A stretch of 64,000 nucleotides of DNA. It comes from Coriolopsis trogii. Taxonomy: Eukaryota; Basidiomycota; Agaricomycetes; Polyporales; Polyporaceae. The stretch covers positions 1,302,001-1,366,000 of the forward strand of contig JAHYIO010000037.1 in NCBI GenBank assembly GCA_020543525.1, written 5' to 3'. Below the pieces are notes generated by a model. The model had not been told where the DNA came from. It did no database searches and saw nothing but the letters and a program-made list of their open reading frames with translations. Positions 46,921 through 59,411 of the stretch are shown in pieces. How positions within the stretch are numbered: the first letter of the stretch is position 1; every line of letters starts with the position of its first letter. The position numbers and the translations under genes were made by a program.

Positions 46921-47894
46921 TGGTGAGACAGTCCACTCTCGCGCTTGCGGTGTAGCTGACGGTGTCCTCGTTTGAACCAAAGACTGTACCATGTCGTCTT
47001 TTCGAGATCGTTGGGACGCCATTCGTCCAATCGCTTCGTTGGGCACGAGGCACAGCCGACTGTACGCTTGGCCGAAAATGGTCGGCTCAAAAACGGTGCT
47101 GCGGTTGCGGTTGCGGATATCGTTGCGGTGGCATACGTGAATGCGTCATGTCACTTGGGGATGGAGCTCGAGAACGCCGGAACAGCTTTCGCGGTCAAAG
47201 TCGAACAAGGAGCCGGGATGGGTGTGGTGAATGGCAAGATCGGGAAGACGAGATGACCCTGTCCATCGCGATCCCAGCCCGTTGCTTCCTTGCACCAGCC
47301 GCCTTCCTTGCACCGGCTTCTGAAGTCTTCGATACATTGGCCCCCACAACCTCACGAGGCCGCGTATTCGCTAAGGTCCGGAGCCGAGTCGCCGAGCTCC
47401 TCCCCGACTGTCTCCTTTCGTGCGTCCGGAGCGCATCCTGCGTACGCATTAGTAAACTAGCGGTACGCCTTGTTCTTATGCCACTGTCATTCCGAGACGA
47501 CGCAATTTTCCATTTTGCACTTTCTCGTACTAGTGTGCGACGACGCAAGCCATATGGCGGGTCAGGAGGCGCCCGGACGTCCCTGGGCGTTCGATCGAAA
47601 TATGTTTTGCACAGACTGCGCCGTCTGACACTGCTTACTCGGAACAGTGGTGGCGATAAACGAAGGGTTCGGGGGAGGACATCTATCGTCGCCCTCTTAC
47701 GTGGTTGCCATGTGGTCATGCTGTCCCCACGAATACCCTCTCTTGATTGGGCTGGCATCGCACCGGCGAACAAAAATGACCAATTAGCTCAGGTCACCTA
47801 GTCCAGACAATCATGCAAGCAGTCGAAAGCGATACATATCAGTCAGCCACGAATGGATGCTACAATACTTTTTTCCACCTTCTCACACACAAAG
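46921..47894. other. intergenic with long open frames on both strands
   Basis: About 970 nt between the Cys-rich gene and the stop of RPA1. A 279-codon plus-strand frame (46962..47801) and a 192-codon minus-strand frame (47195..47773) are both open. Both products are Arg/Ser-rich without recognisable domains, as expected from GC-rich non-coding DNA. Confidence 0.4.
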
Positions 47895-50800
47895 TCACGA
47901 TGACATCGGGACGACAGGGGTCGTGTGCGTGTGCTCGACGGGCAGGACGACGTCGAACACACCCGTGCCAGTATGGCTTAGCCTGCCCATCACGATGTTT
48001 CCAGACGGCGTGGTCAGGTCGTCGAAGTCTCCATGCAACGTGGCATCGGACAGGAACGCCGCGGTCGTCTCGTACGACGCCTTGAGCAACGGTGACGGGT
48101 TGGTGGAGATGCCCTTGCGGTTGAACGGCTTATACCCGCCGTCGAACGTCTACGAGCGGGGCAATAACGTGAGCGAACGCCTAGATCAATACGGGACCGG
48201 CTCCACGCACCATGTAATCGGCGATAAGCTCGAGGTGACGGATGTCAACGTCGATCTTGTAAACGGCAAAGACGCCCCCGATTTCGCGCAGAATCGCGGC
48301 GCGGGCAGCTTCGACGCCGTAAGCGCAAAGCAACGCGTAAATGTCGTTTGAGTTGAGGTCATTCTCGTCGATGATGCTCTCGTCGTGGCTGCAGGCGAAG
48401 TGCCACATACCGGGGATGTTAGACCCGTTCGTCGTAAGCTGGGGAATTCAAACTCAGCAGAAGCACATCAAGGACATGCATGAACCCTACCGAATAGATC
48501 TTTTCCCCGTTCTTCCCGTCCTCTTCCTTTACGAAACAGTCGGTGATGCCAGGGATCTCGCGTACGACGGTCTTGAGACAGACTCGCTCGACTAACCCAA
48601 CAAGTAGTAATTTAGGCATCGTGGATCCGAACTGCGAAATGCCAGCATTAGTCACGCGCACTAACACACCACGCCGCGCCGCGATGAACGTACCTGTAGC
48701 CCGATCGTGCATCCTGAGTCGCGGAAGGAGAACGACGTAGCGTGGGGCAGGTTCTCCAGGAACAGGCTCTCGACATGCCCAAGGGCGGCCTCCAAGGCCG
48801 ATGGCGCGTCCTGATCAACCGCTTCCTCTGCATCCTCTTCGGGAGACGAGGCATAGGCAGCTTCAATGTCCATGTCGTTCATCTCGCCTGCCTCCTCATC
48901 ATCCTCGTCCTCGTCCTCGTAGTTGCCCTGCTCCTTACGTTGTCGCTTCATCTTCGACGTCGTCGCATCGCCGTCACCGATCTCGCTCGCGTCGTCGTCA
49001 TCGTCTCCGTGCCGCCGGTTCCGGGGGTCTTCGCCCTCCTCGTCTTCGGCAGCGGCTGCCCCTGCCTGATCCCGAACGACCCGGCCCTTCCCAAGCTCCG
49101 TACGTTGGCTCTTGAGGTCTGCGTCGAGCTTCTTCAGTTCCGTTTGCAGCTCTTTCTTGAAGATAAGCGGGAACTTCGTCGCAAAGGAGGCAAGGATCTC
49201 GACCGGAGTCACGTTGTATTCTTCTTCGTACTCCGAGCGTGGGTAGAACGCGAGCTCGATATTAAATTCCTTGCTGCGAGACTCCCCCTTCAGGACCAGC
49301 TGCTCCGTCACGATGACCTTGTCGACAATGTGGGAAAGCGCAAGGCGGCTCGCCTTCTTGCAGAAGGCGTTGATGTCCGACGGAGTCGTACCCGACCGAA
49401 CTCGGATGTTCATCGACGGTGTCTTGGGTTTCTGGGAGGCCGTCATCACGATCTCTCGCAGACGGGGAATACCCAGTGTGACATTAGCCGCACCGTGACC
49501 TGTGTGGCCAATAGTTAGTATTCACGAGCGCCGCAACATGTGACAGGTACGTGCCGGCGAAGTGGAAGGTGTTGAGCGTCATCTGCGTGGACGGTTCGCC
49601 GACACTAGACAGTAGGGTTGAGCGTGCTGACAAGATGCAGGGACGCCAGACTAGAGAGAGGGACGTACCCTTGTGATGCGAGCAATCCGACAGCCTCACC
49701 GGGCTCCACCAGACTTCGCATGTACTTGACACTCGTGAGCAGCTTGAAGTGCTTCTTGTTCAAGGGGGCCTTCCGCCGTTTGAGCCGCAGCGCGTCCGCG
49801 TCCTTCTCCTTCAGCAACCGATGGGGATTCTTCTGCATGTACTCCTCAACCTTGTCGGCGAACAGCTCCGACGTGCTGCCGAGATATCGTTGAGGGGGAT
49901 ACTTTGAAATAGTCGGCAGGAGCTTGTCGCGCTTGTGTTTCTTGTCCTTGTACTTGCCGATCTTCTTGGCATAATCCAGAGCATCTTCACTAACGTGATT
50001 GCCCAGGGCCTTGGGCTGTAAGCGATTCACGAATGACACCTCATTCCTAGCGATGAACTCAAACTGGAGGAGGTGCTTGCTCTTCGTTACGTCAAGAGAG
50101 TCGCCACCATAGTTGAACTGATAGATGGAAGAATCGCTGCCACGGACGGTATTGTCGTAATGAACGCGGATCCCCTCGAGATGCTTGATGAGACACCGCT
50201 GGAGGTATCCGGAACGCGACGTCTTCACAGCCGTGTCGATGAGACCCTCACGGCCCGCCATGCAATGGAAGAAGAACTCTTGTGGCTTGACGCCAGTGAG
50301 GAAACGACTCGCGACGTAACCACCGGCGATCGCCCGAGTTTCGAATGGCTTGAACGATGGCAGCGTTTTGCCGCTCACCATAACGGGCACACGGCGGCCC
50401 TCCAGTTCCTGCTGTCCTAGGGCGCAGGATATCTGCTGCGCGTTGACGGCACTACCCTTCGCGCCGGAAACAGTCATGGCTTGCATGTGGTTGTGGGGGA
50501 AGCGGCGCAAGAGGCCGTGGGGCATGACAGCATCCGCAATCGACTTCGTCAGCTTAGCGAGCTTGCCCTTGACCGTGACGTCCAGACCGGCCATCTTGCT
50601 GTCGTCACGCAAGACATCCTCGAGCAGCGAGCGCAGGACTTCGGGCCTTTCCTCCGCCGGAGTGTTCTTCAGGACCGGGAAGTTCTCCATGGCGCCCTCT
50701 GTGCCCAAGTTCGCGCCTTTGATAAGGAGCTCCGTTCGTTTCGCATTTCCATCGGGCGTAAGAGCCAGATCATCCATGCGACAGGTGAACGCTCGGTGCT

Positions 50801-53800
50801 GCAAGAACTTAGTGAAGAGCCGACTGAGAACGCCGAGCAGCTTCCCCGCAATATCAGCCCCATAAAGCTCGTATACGGAGTGCACGAGACCGAAGTCGGA
50901 GGCGCCGAATGCGGACTTATCGAGAACGCCGGAAAGCAGCTCTCCATCCATAAAGACGACTTTGTCTTCGTGGGAATCCTTGCCCCAGAGGTGGCCGGGT
51001 ACCTTGGCCTGAGCGTGCAAGTTGAGACCATCAAAGGCGGCCGGAGTGATGTTCTTCAGGATGGTGGATATCTATCACCGAGAAGGAGCAACGTAAGCCG
51101 AGCCGACCACCCATCCGGAGCTGAAGGACATACGATCTGCTTTCCTGTCCAGAGCGGCTTGGGTTTCCAGATTGTCGGTGGCAGGGTAACAAGGCGCCCG
51201 TTATGCTGTTCCAGATCATCCTCCGGACGCAGCGCTCCGTACAGGAGCTGGAAGTACTCCTCTCGCGTGAAGAATGAATCTTGCGAAGTCATCCAAACGC
51301 CTGCTACCACATGATCCTGAATGAGACCGCGCAACGGCTTGCCGGATGTGGGAACGAGGTACTGGTTGTCAGTGTTCGCGATGTAGTAGGCCTCCGCTCG
51401 AGCGACCTGATTCTCTAAGAATGGGAAGAAGGAAAGGTGAGACATGGAGGGAGATCACAGAGCGTTTGTACGCACGAGGAAAATGGATGTTCATCTCTGA
51501 AACTCAAGTCAGACGGATGCATGGCAGACGGCACAGGAACATGCTCACCATCACCATCAAAATCGGCTAGCGTCCGGCACTTTGGATCAGTTCTGTGTGA
51601 GTATACCAACGTTCTGAAACTCACCATTGTACGAATTACTGGACGGTCCTCGTTAGCATGAGCTTCCGTGACGGCAAAAGATGTCAGACGTACCAATTGG
51701 CATAATGCATGCGGATGGTCTTCTCGCCCTGCAACACCCGCGCCTTGTGGCACATCATACTCGGTTTGTGGAGGGTTGGCTGTCTGTTCAGGATGAGAAT
51801 GTCACCGTCCCGAAGGTGTCGGTACACCTTCTTGTTGACAGCGGGCGTGGACGTGTACAGCCCATGCCGCTGCGTGGAGCCATGCGAGCCTTCCTGCGGT
51901 GTGAGTAGCTGGTTTGCAATGGCGGTCCGTTGCTCTTGGGAAAGTTTGTCCTGTGTGGGAGAGTCAGCGACGGGACGCCCGTAATAACCACCGACGTACC
52001 AAGTACTGCAAGTGGCCATCCTCGTACTCCACCATTGTGGCGCCGGGATACCCGCGAGCGCCGGTTACAACTAGTTGCCGCAATTCGTGAAAGTTGTTCG
52101 GGGTTACGGGCTCCGGGAACGTCAGTTTTCGTGCAAAGACAGGCGGTATGCCGATTTCATTGGGCTCGATGTTGACATCTGGGGAGATGACCGACCGAGC
52201 GGCGTAGTTCACTCGTTTACCCTGTTAAGAAGGTGAGGACGCCATGCTTTTATCATACATCGTACAAATGCTACTGACCATCATGTGTTTGCGGAACAGG
52301 CCTTCCTTCTTCTCCAAACCCTGCTTCACGCCGGCAGGTGGCAGCTTGCCCTGTCGGATGGGCGCCGGGTTTTTGCTACTATCGATGTAGCTGTTGACAT
52401 CGACCTGTAGCTGAATGAGGGAATCCAGCAGCGATTGCATAATTCGCCTCCGTCCTGCTTCGTCGACGTCGGAACCCTTGGCCGTAGCCTGACGAAGACT
52501 GTTGTTCAAGTCCCTGAGCCGATATGATGTGGTTAGAACTTTCGCAAGCAGCTCGTTCTGGGGATGTTCAAAGAGCATGTCACCCATCTTCGCTGGGGGG
52601 CGGAACCTGGTGGGGCTAACAGGGAGAACCTCGAGGAAGAACATGTCGGCAGACGCAAGGGAGAGGTTGTGTTGACTTAGAGGCGCAAACGGTCCATGAC
52701 GACCGAAGAGGAGCGAACACATGACGGACTCGTTCCTGAAGAGGCGGCGTAGGTGCGCACGGCACTCTTCCGGAGGCATAACACGTTCATTACGACCCCG
52801 CGAAGTCTTGACCTTTCCACTCGCGGACTTTGGCAGTGAATTCACGTTTGAGGGACGTTCACGATCCTCATCCTGGTCATCCGAGAAGACATCATCCCCC
52901 TCTTCCTCCTCTTCACTTGGTTCCTCGTCAGACGAGTCACCTGTGCGGTCGTGGGTCTGAGTTTGATGCGAAGACGCCTTGGCCCTCTGCTCATCGTTCA
53001 TAACGTTCGGACGCCTCAAACCTATAGCATCGTGTTGCTGCTTCTGCTTGATCGTCAGGTCATACTCAATAATTTTGGTATAGCCCTCCTTCCGGAAAGT
53101 GTAGCCATGACTGGAAATGTGTCAGTTTCATGTATGAATAACGGATAAAGCGGATATTCACGCGTTGCAATTGGCATTTTGGCATTTCTTCATCATGGTG
53201 GTCTTGATGAAGTCGTTGATGACGTCCTTGCGGGCTTGATAAACGAGGCCGTCCTTGTACGCGTCGCGTTTGCTCGTCGAAGCAGTAGCCATATGCGCGG
53301 CAACATAGAGGTTGAGTCGCTGCTCATACGCCTCATACGTCTCTGCAGGCTCGTCATCGTCGTCTTCGACACCCCGGCCCTTCTTCGTCGTATATGTGAC
53401 ATCGTCCAACGCTTTGGCAGCAACAAGGAAACCGTACTCAAGCAGGCGGAGCTTCGCAACAAATTTGCACAGCTGCAGGAAACGTGACGTTCGTCACCGC
53501 CGGAGAAAGAAGATGAGGAGGAGGGACATACCGCGAACCGACTAACTTTGAACCTGTGGCAGAAGAGACATGTTCCTCGGAGCAGGTGATACGCATTGAC
53601 CATGAACAATGGGTGAAAAACTGGTGAAGGGAGTTCAATGTGACCATAATGACCGGGGCACATGAAGTAGGAGAGTCGGCAGGTAGCGCAACTACACGGA
53701 TGTATCGTCTAAGAGTTTGGGATGCGGGATAGCAAACGACTGCAACTCACATATCACGCTTGTCGCTCGGCCCCAGCGCAGGGTCATACAATCCGCCAAT

Positions 53801-53935
53801 GTTCGGCCGGTTCAGCTCATCGAGGAGAACGGGGTTCACGATTTGTTTGACGGAGATTCGGCGGATGTCGTCTGTCGTGAGGAACGAGAAGGAGACTGAC
53901 TCCACGGTGGACGGAACTGGACGTGAGATATTCAT
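47895..53935 (-). CDS. RPA190: DNA-directed RNA polymerase I subunit RPA1 (A190)
   Basis: Sixteen exons give 1727 residues: 53751..53935, 53532..53691, 53162..53472, 52279..53110, 52000..52221, 51694..51950, 51625..51638, 51549..51566, 51476..51496, 51134..51414, 49669..51071, 49555..49604, 48694..49499, 48491..48631, 48211..48438, 47895..48149. It is the largest catalytic subunit of Pol I, making 35S pre-rRNA in the nucleolus. Seen: the N-terminal zinc clamp ([21 protein letters not shown]), [13 protein letters not shown] block [19 protein letters not shown], the catalytic NADFDGDEMNIHFPQ with D662, D664 and D666, the trigger-loop and bridge-helix region ([19 protein letters not shown]), and the Pol I end [12 protein letters not shown] ... 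[13 protein letters not shown]. The acidic insertion before the jaw is Pol I-like. The intron 49500..49554 starts with GC. Confidence 0.97.
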
Positions 53936-54183
53936 GACTACCAGCTAGCCAGCCCACGAAAGAGAGCAAGGGGAACCCCGACGGCGAGGGGAGAGCAGAG
54001 CGAGCGCAAGGGCGATTGAGGCGTTCAGTAGCAGCCTGACCCAGAGACTTTCCAAAAATTATGATCGGCCCCGCGGTCCGCGCGTCTCTGGAGGAGCGCC
54101 CATGGCGGGATTCCACCCAATATGGTAGTAACCACACAAAACAATAACATAACGATACAGCAACACGGCAAACAGCTACATGA

Positions 54184-55385
54184 TCATGCCCCGCTCCCCC
54201 TTCTTATAGGAATCACACGTTTTCCCGTCTTGATCTTCTGCGCCTCTCCAACCAACTCTCCGATAAGTTTGTTGTACGTCTCCGAGTCCTGCTGCAGAGC
54301 GTCTCGTGTTTGTAGCAGGTATGTCAACAACGTAGATGCCTGTGCGGTCTGCGCTTTGATGTCGGCGAGAATGCCTTCAACCTTGGACACTGGTAGTAGT
54401 GATATTCTGTCTGCATCATAGTGAGAGTCGTTGCATGGGAAGAAGCTGGCGTAGTGGCGTACCGGGAGTGAGAGCTAGCAACTCTTCCACTTTGGCTTCA
54501 TCCAAGTCAGGCCTGGGACCTAGACGAAGCTGAGCAGCTGCCGACTTGCCATGACTCCTAGACGGAGAACTGGGACGTGACGATCCACTCCGGGAATTGT
54601 TCAACACCGCTGTCTGCAGCTTGCTGAGACCACCGCGGGGACCCGGGGGTGCCGACATCGGTCGAGTTGTAATTTCAAGTGTAGGTAGTGCGCCGTTCGT
54701 TCGAGGGAGGACTTCGTCGAGGTTGATAGGTATCCCAAGATGAATGAGGTGTTGGCGTCGTATCCGCGAACGCGTCCAATTTACGGGCTGAAAAGACGGC
54801 GGTGTAGGGGGTAACAGAGCATTATACAATTGACGACTGGATCCATATGTGGATTGAGATGTATGGTTCTAAAACTGGCAGACAGACATGCCTTTCAGGA
54901 GTCACTAAGGTTTGACTCGGTCCCCCGACTTCTCGAATACCATCGTCGGTCAAACAGGACGTATCGTCCTGAGCCCAGAGAGGTCCGAGAATGGCATCCA
55001 CCTGCTCCTGCAACTGCTGCCGCGACGGCAATGGCACCAAACGTAACGGTTCCCAGTTGTGACTCGTGGATGGTCCACCGATCGTTTCAGGTTCAGCATA
55101 GGCCATATCCCCAAATGACGTCGAGAAACCAGGAGTGATTGGCAACTGCTCGGTCTCTCCGAAGTCCCCAAAGTCTCCGAAGTCATCGTCGCCTCCCTCG
55201 TCTCCAGATCCAGCAGAAGTCTCGGCGGGCGTACGGAAGTTGTCGAAATCGTCAAAGTCATCCAGCGCGGTTGACGGTGAAGGTGATATTGCGAATGGCG
55301 GTGGCTGGATTGCAAGGGAAGGGACAGAAGTCGGCTCAGCTGGGGCGCCCCAGACGGACGCGCCGAATGCAACATCATCTTCCAT
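54184..55385 (-). CDS. Laa2/aftiphilin-like adaptor accessory protein (tentative)
   Basis: Three exons (54906..55385, 54463..54868, 54184..54410) give 370 residues. The N-terminal third is acidic with repeated Phe motifs (DDFDDFDNF, DDDFGDFGDFGE) of the kind that bind clathrin-adaptor ear domains. The middle holds PSRQQLQEQVDAILGPLW and NWTRSRIRRQHLIHLGIPINLDEV. The C terminus is a coiled coil (KVEGILADIKAQTAQASTLL, YNKLIGELVGEAQK). This layout fits fungal YBL010C/Laa2, which links Laa1 to AP-1, but the match is by general pattern. The first intron as drawn is only 37 nt; an alternative donor at 54929 gives 61 nt and keeps phase, removing eight residues. Confidence 0.5.
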
Positions 55386-55559
55386 AATCGTCTAGGGCGT
55401 GTTTGTGTACGAGTGGAGGTGAAGCGATCCTCACGAGGAGTCAAGGTGGTGGAGAGTCAAGCTTTGGTCAAGCTACACCAGGGTTGATCGAAGTTGCCGT
55501 AGCGCTCGCTTGGTGCACCGGCCCGACGAGCGTGTGCGGGCTCTCCCCAAGCATCGTCC

Positions 55560-56530
55560 ATGTCCTCTAACGAGTACTCCTTTCTCTTCGATTCCCTGAG
55601 CTCGAAGCAACCACATAGTGCTCGCACAGTCCACATTCGACGCCTCTTTGATATTCTACACTTTTGCATACATCGCGAAGACTGGGATCGCGCCAAACGG
55701 GCGTGGGCTATCCTGGTGCGATGCAAGGAAGTAGACTGGAAGATGATGTGGAGAACCAGCCTCCTTTTGCTGGATGAAGGTGGACTCAGTCCTCCGAAGA
55801 ATCAAACATATGAGGATAGAGCCCGCTTCTTGAGCATCATGATGCGACAACAGCCAGACGAGGTGAGGATGTACGCCGGGCTTGAGGCACATTCATCTTC
55901 TCACCATGGTACCCATCTCTCTGTAGCGCGAGTCCATCCTGGAAGAGCTCGTGCTGTGCCTGATACACTCTGGGATGCACAGACGAGCTATGGAGGAACT
56001 GGACCTGTACGTCAACGAGCCCGAACTAGCTGCTCATCCATGCTCACTGCCGTTGTATTTTTTTCCAGGTACCTGCCATCCTATCCTTATCAAGACAACC
56101 CTGTCTTGCACACGTATGCCGGGCTGATCACACTCTACGTCGCGCAGCCTTCAGGCGACATCTCCGAGGAACAGAGTCATGGTCCGTCCCCTCGCACAGC
56201 CAATCAATTTACCTCTGTGACTTTGCGCACTGACTGGAAACGGCCGACGCGGCACAGGTCAGGGCTGGGACACTAGCCTCCTCCGCGAAGCACAAGGGCA
56301 CTTTGAACGCGCCCGAGCCGTAGATCCGTCGAATCTCGTGGCGGAGACCTTCCTCTGTCAGGTAAGACCTCACTACCTCCACCCAAACGCGCGCCGCTGA
56401 CTATTGAACTGTGTAGCTTCTCGGGGCAACAACGGCGGAGGCGGCGGATCGCGGAACTCCCGACTCTGACGACGATGAGAACATGAACGTCGACGCGACG
56501 ATGCAGGCCCGCAAACGCATGCGCACATGA
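55560..56530 (+). CDS. RNA polymerase I initiation factor, Rrn11-like
   Basis: Five exons (55560..55862, 55927..56006, 56069..56181, 56258..56361, 56417..56530) encode 237 residues. The helical N-terminal half has RRLFDILHFCIHREDWDRAK and RAWAILVRCKEVDWKMMW, followed by ESILEELVLCLIHSG, PSYPYQDNPVLHTYAGLIT and a TPR-like REAQGHFERARAVDPSN. The order matches fungal Rrn11, a subunit of the core factor that recruits Pol I to the rDNA promoter with Rrn6, Rrn7 and TBP. The assignment rests on remembered family pattern. It lies 1.6 kb from the RPA1 start, with only the Laa2-like gene between. The acidic C-terminal tail ends in a basic KRMR. Confidence 0.62.
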
Positions 56531-56616
56531 ATAATATGGAGACGATCGTGGTCGATCGTGGTTCCCGAGCAGCCGTACGAAATACACGTCTACAGGAACA
56601 AGGCAGCGACTAATCC

Positions 56617-59411
56617 CTAATCGGCGTCGGAGTCGGAGCCCATGTCGATAGTCGGCATGGGCTCGTCGTCCTCATCGTCCTCGTCCGTCGGTACCGGCTT
56701 TGGGTTTACGAAATCCATGGAAGGAAATACGGATACGGTCGATCCCGACCCTAGCGTCGTGCTGCTACTAGGCAATGGATCAGGCGGCGGCGGCAGTGAG
56801 GTTTGCGGGATTTGGTTATTGACCGTGGAGAATCGAGATGAGTCCGAAGGTCGCAAGTCGATGCCAAAATTCGAAGGCCGCGAATCGACGGGTACAGAAG
56901 TCGATGTCGCAGGATCGTCCACATGCATAGCCACGAGGCCTCGCTCCATAGAAGTCCCGATGTTTGTCGCAGCCTCAGGCGGTGGTTGAAGAGCGCTCGG
57001 CGAGCTGACTTGGGTGGCACCGATGGCAGCTTGCGGCGGTACACTACTAGCGAGCTCCGAAAGGCCGTCCTCTCGCTCGCCGAGGGCAACGAGTCCGATA
57101 CGCTCCCGAGTGTCTTTCTCTTCCTCTCCCTCTTCGGTACGGAATAGCGACAACATCTCGACATGAGGAAGAGATCGCACCAATGGAGGCACACGAGGGT
57201 GCAATAGGAGTTCGACCTCGGCTGGTACAAGAGAATCTCCCTGTCGAAAAGCAGTCTTTGTCAGTAGCCGCATGAAATTACGAATTCGTGACGACCGTGG
57301 CTTACGTTCGCTCCAAGCGTGCCGTCCGATATATTCAGGACCAGTCCGAGAGATTTGCTCATGGTGCTGGAGGTGCCTATCGCTAGATTGACGCAAACGC
57401 GCTGCACTTTGGCATACAGGAGCTGATGCAGAGACAGATCCGGGGACAGCAGTGCAGGTGGCAACTGGGGTATTGAGGCGTAGATCGAGAGAAGCAGACG
57501 GGTCGCAATCGAGTGGACTGGTGCGCTCACTGGTGTCAGGAGTAACAGGCTCTCAAACACTACGGCTCGGTGTGAGACGGACTGCGCGGCCGAAGAGCAA
57601 AAGTGACATTTGGTGCGTACCATCTACGGAGGCAAGCAGGACTTGCCCTTCTACCTCCGTCGGACAGAGTACTTCTCGTCGGATCTTGAAGACCTCGTCA
57701 CCTTCGTATCCGCGACCCCGCTTTTTGCCTTTTGTGGTTTTAGTTTGTGTGGCATTTGCCTCGTCATTCGCTTTGTTAGACGAGCGTGTTGATAGGACGG
57801 TTGCAAGGAGAGGCATCGTAGCTCGGGCCAGTCGAGAAGCCACGATCTCATCGTAAAACTGGGCGCCGTCCGATAGTAAGGCAGATATTACCCGCAGGAC
57901 TTGCAGAGTATGCTGACTACGCTACGATGAGTTCGAGTAACTTTATCCGTTAAGAAGTTCATACGTTGCGTGAGGCTGTTCGAGGTGATGAGCGAGTTGC
58001 GTCAACAGCATTGGCAAATGCGGTGTAAGGTGCTGTCTGCCGCTAAATCAAGAAGCGTAAGCTTGACATAAATGCACACTGATACGAGTTTACTTGCGTA
58101 TGAGATACAGAGCGTAATAGTCCACAAGCGTGACTCCACAGCAATGGGATTGAAGCTTGCTCTAGCGAATGCGTAACATGATCCGCATGGACGTCAGCCT
58201 GTCTCATGGGATGTTAGCGTGCGCAAGACGCAAGCAAGTCAGAAGTAGCGTTCATCACCTTATCGTCGGGCGAACAACGCAGAAGTGCCAAACAAAGTCG
58301 CACCAAAGATCCAATAGGTAGCGATACTGGTCTCGGGATATTGGTACTGGGTGGAGGGGCAATGAGAATAAGAATGACTGAATGTGAGGCTCCACAACTC
58401 ACTTCACCAAATCGTAAATCACTCGAACAGCAGCACGCAACCGGTCAATTGCAAGAGGAACGGCGACAACGGGATCCTCAGCCAGAGGGCCGGGTCGAAG
58501 GATATTGCCATATTCTATCAAATGATTATGCACAGGGCTGAAAGAGCTACATAGTGTCCTACCTGTATTGGGGTAACTGGTCCTGAGCTGTAAAAATGCT
58601 CCCCAGGCAAAAGCCACAGTGTCCTCCAAGCACTTCCGCCATAAGATCGGAGCATTGACCTTTCCACCGGTGAGGGGAAGGACGGCGTAAAGTCTGGAAG
58701 ATGCTTCCACTAGGTCGAACGAGGCCGGCGTTGGTGCTGAGCCGTTGAGCTGACGAAGCGCAACATTGGACAAGGCCCCATGTAGGGGACGGCAAAGCGA
58801 GGGATGCAGAGACACGATATGAGTAAGTGTTTCAATTGAAAGCAGCTGGTGGGAAACGGAGTGAGCTCATACATCTCGGCAATATCTGACCGACTACTGA
58901 CAGTCTTCTCCGGGTCTTCATCCTTTTCCACAATCGCGAACAGGGCGTTGGCGAACTTGGGCACATTTGGTACACAAAGCTGACGCTGAAACTCGGGGAC
59001 GTCCATTGCATTGGAGAAAACAAACCTGAGCAGGCGAATAGCCGCTTTCGTCGTAGGGGGAAGTTGATTCTAGAGGGAATCAGTACACATTGTACATACA
59101 AAATCCACAATACGGGGACGTACCACGAGCAAAGGCATCGCAACTCCCACCCAGCCTTGTGCACATTCCAGCATGATGTCCTTCGAGAAAATGGCCGTCT
59201 GGAAAGCAAGACACAGTCCACTCCACTTCACCGCCGCGTCCTTCGCATGCATCAGGGAGTTGACTCGAGCTATCCATTTCTGAATGTGTGCCGACGGTAG
59301 GAAGTCATTTTTGGTAAGAGTCTCGAGAATGAATGGCAGATGAGATACAGCATAGGCATCGGATGCAAGCTGCAGCTGTAATATGTCCTTCAAACGATGT
59401 GACATCTCCAT
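56617..59411 (-). CDS. RIX1: pre-rRNA-processing protein Rix1 (PELP1 family)
   Basis: Ten exons (59124..59411, 58902..59069, 58563..58845, 58403..58514, 58259..58346, 58094..58198, 57965..58032, 57628..57916, 57306..57581, 56617..57240) give 766 residues, near yeast Rix1 (763). The protein is an alpha-helical repeat scaffold: the N-terminal HIQKWIARVNSLMHAKDAAVKWSGLCLA block is the RIX1 domain hallmark, followed by HPSLCRPLHGALSN, LPMLLTQLAHHLEQPHAT and LHQLLYAKVQRVCVNLAIG. A lysine/arginine-rich NLS-like KTTKGKKRGRG lies mid-protein, and the C terminus is an acidic disordered tail. Rix1 with Ipi1 and Ipi3 acts on pre-60S particles with the AAA protein Rea1. The donor at 57627 was chosen because it alone keeps the frame. 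Confidence 0.85.

Noticed and set aside
48742..49518. 258-codon plus-strand frame inside RPA1
   Set aside because: Fully antisense to conserved RPA1 exons; hydrophobic-looking only because acidic codons are read in reverse.
50481..51314. 277-codon plus-strand frame antisense to RPA1
   Set aside because: Lies opposite the trigger-loop region of RPA1; no independent start context or domain.
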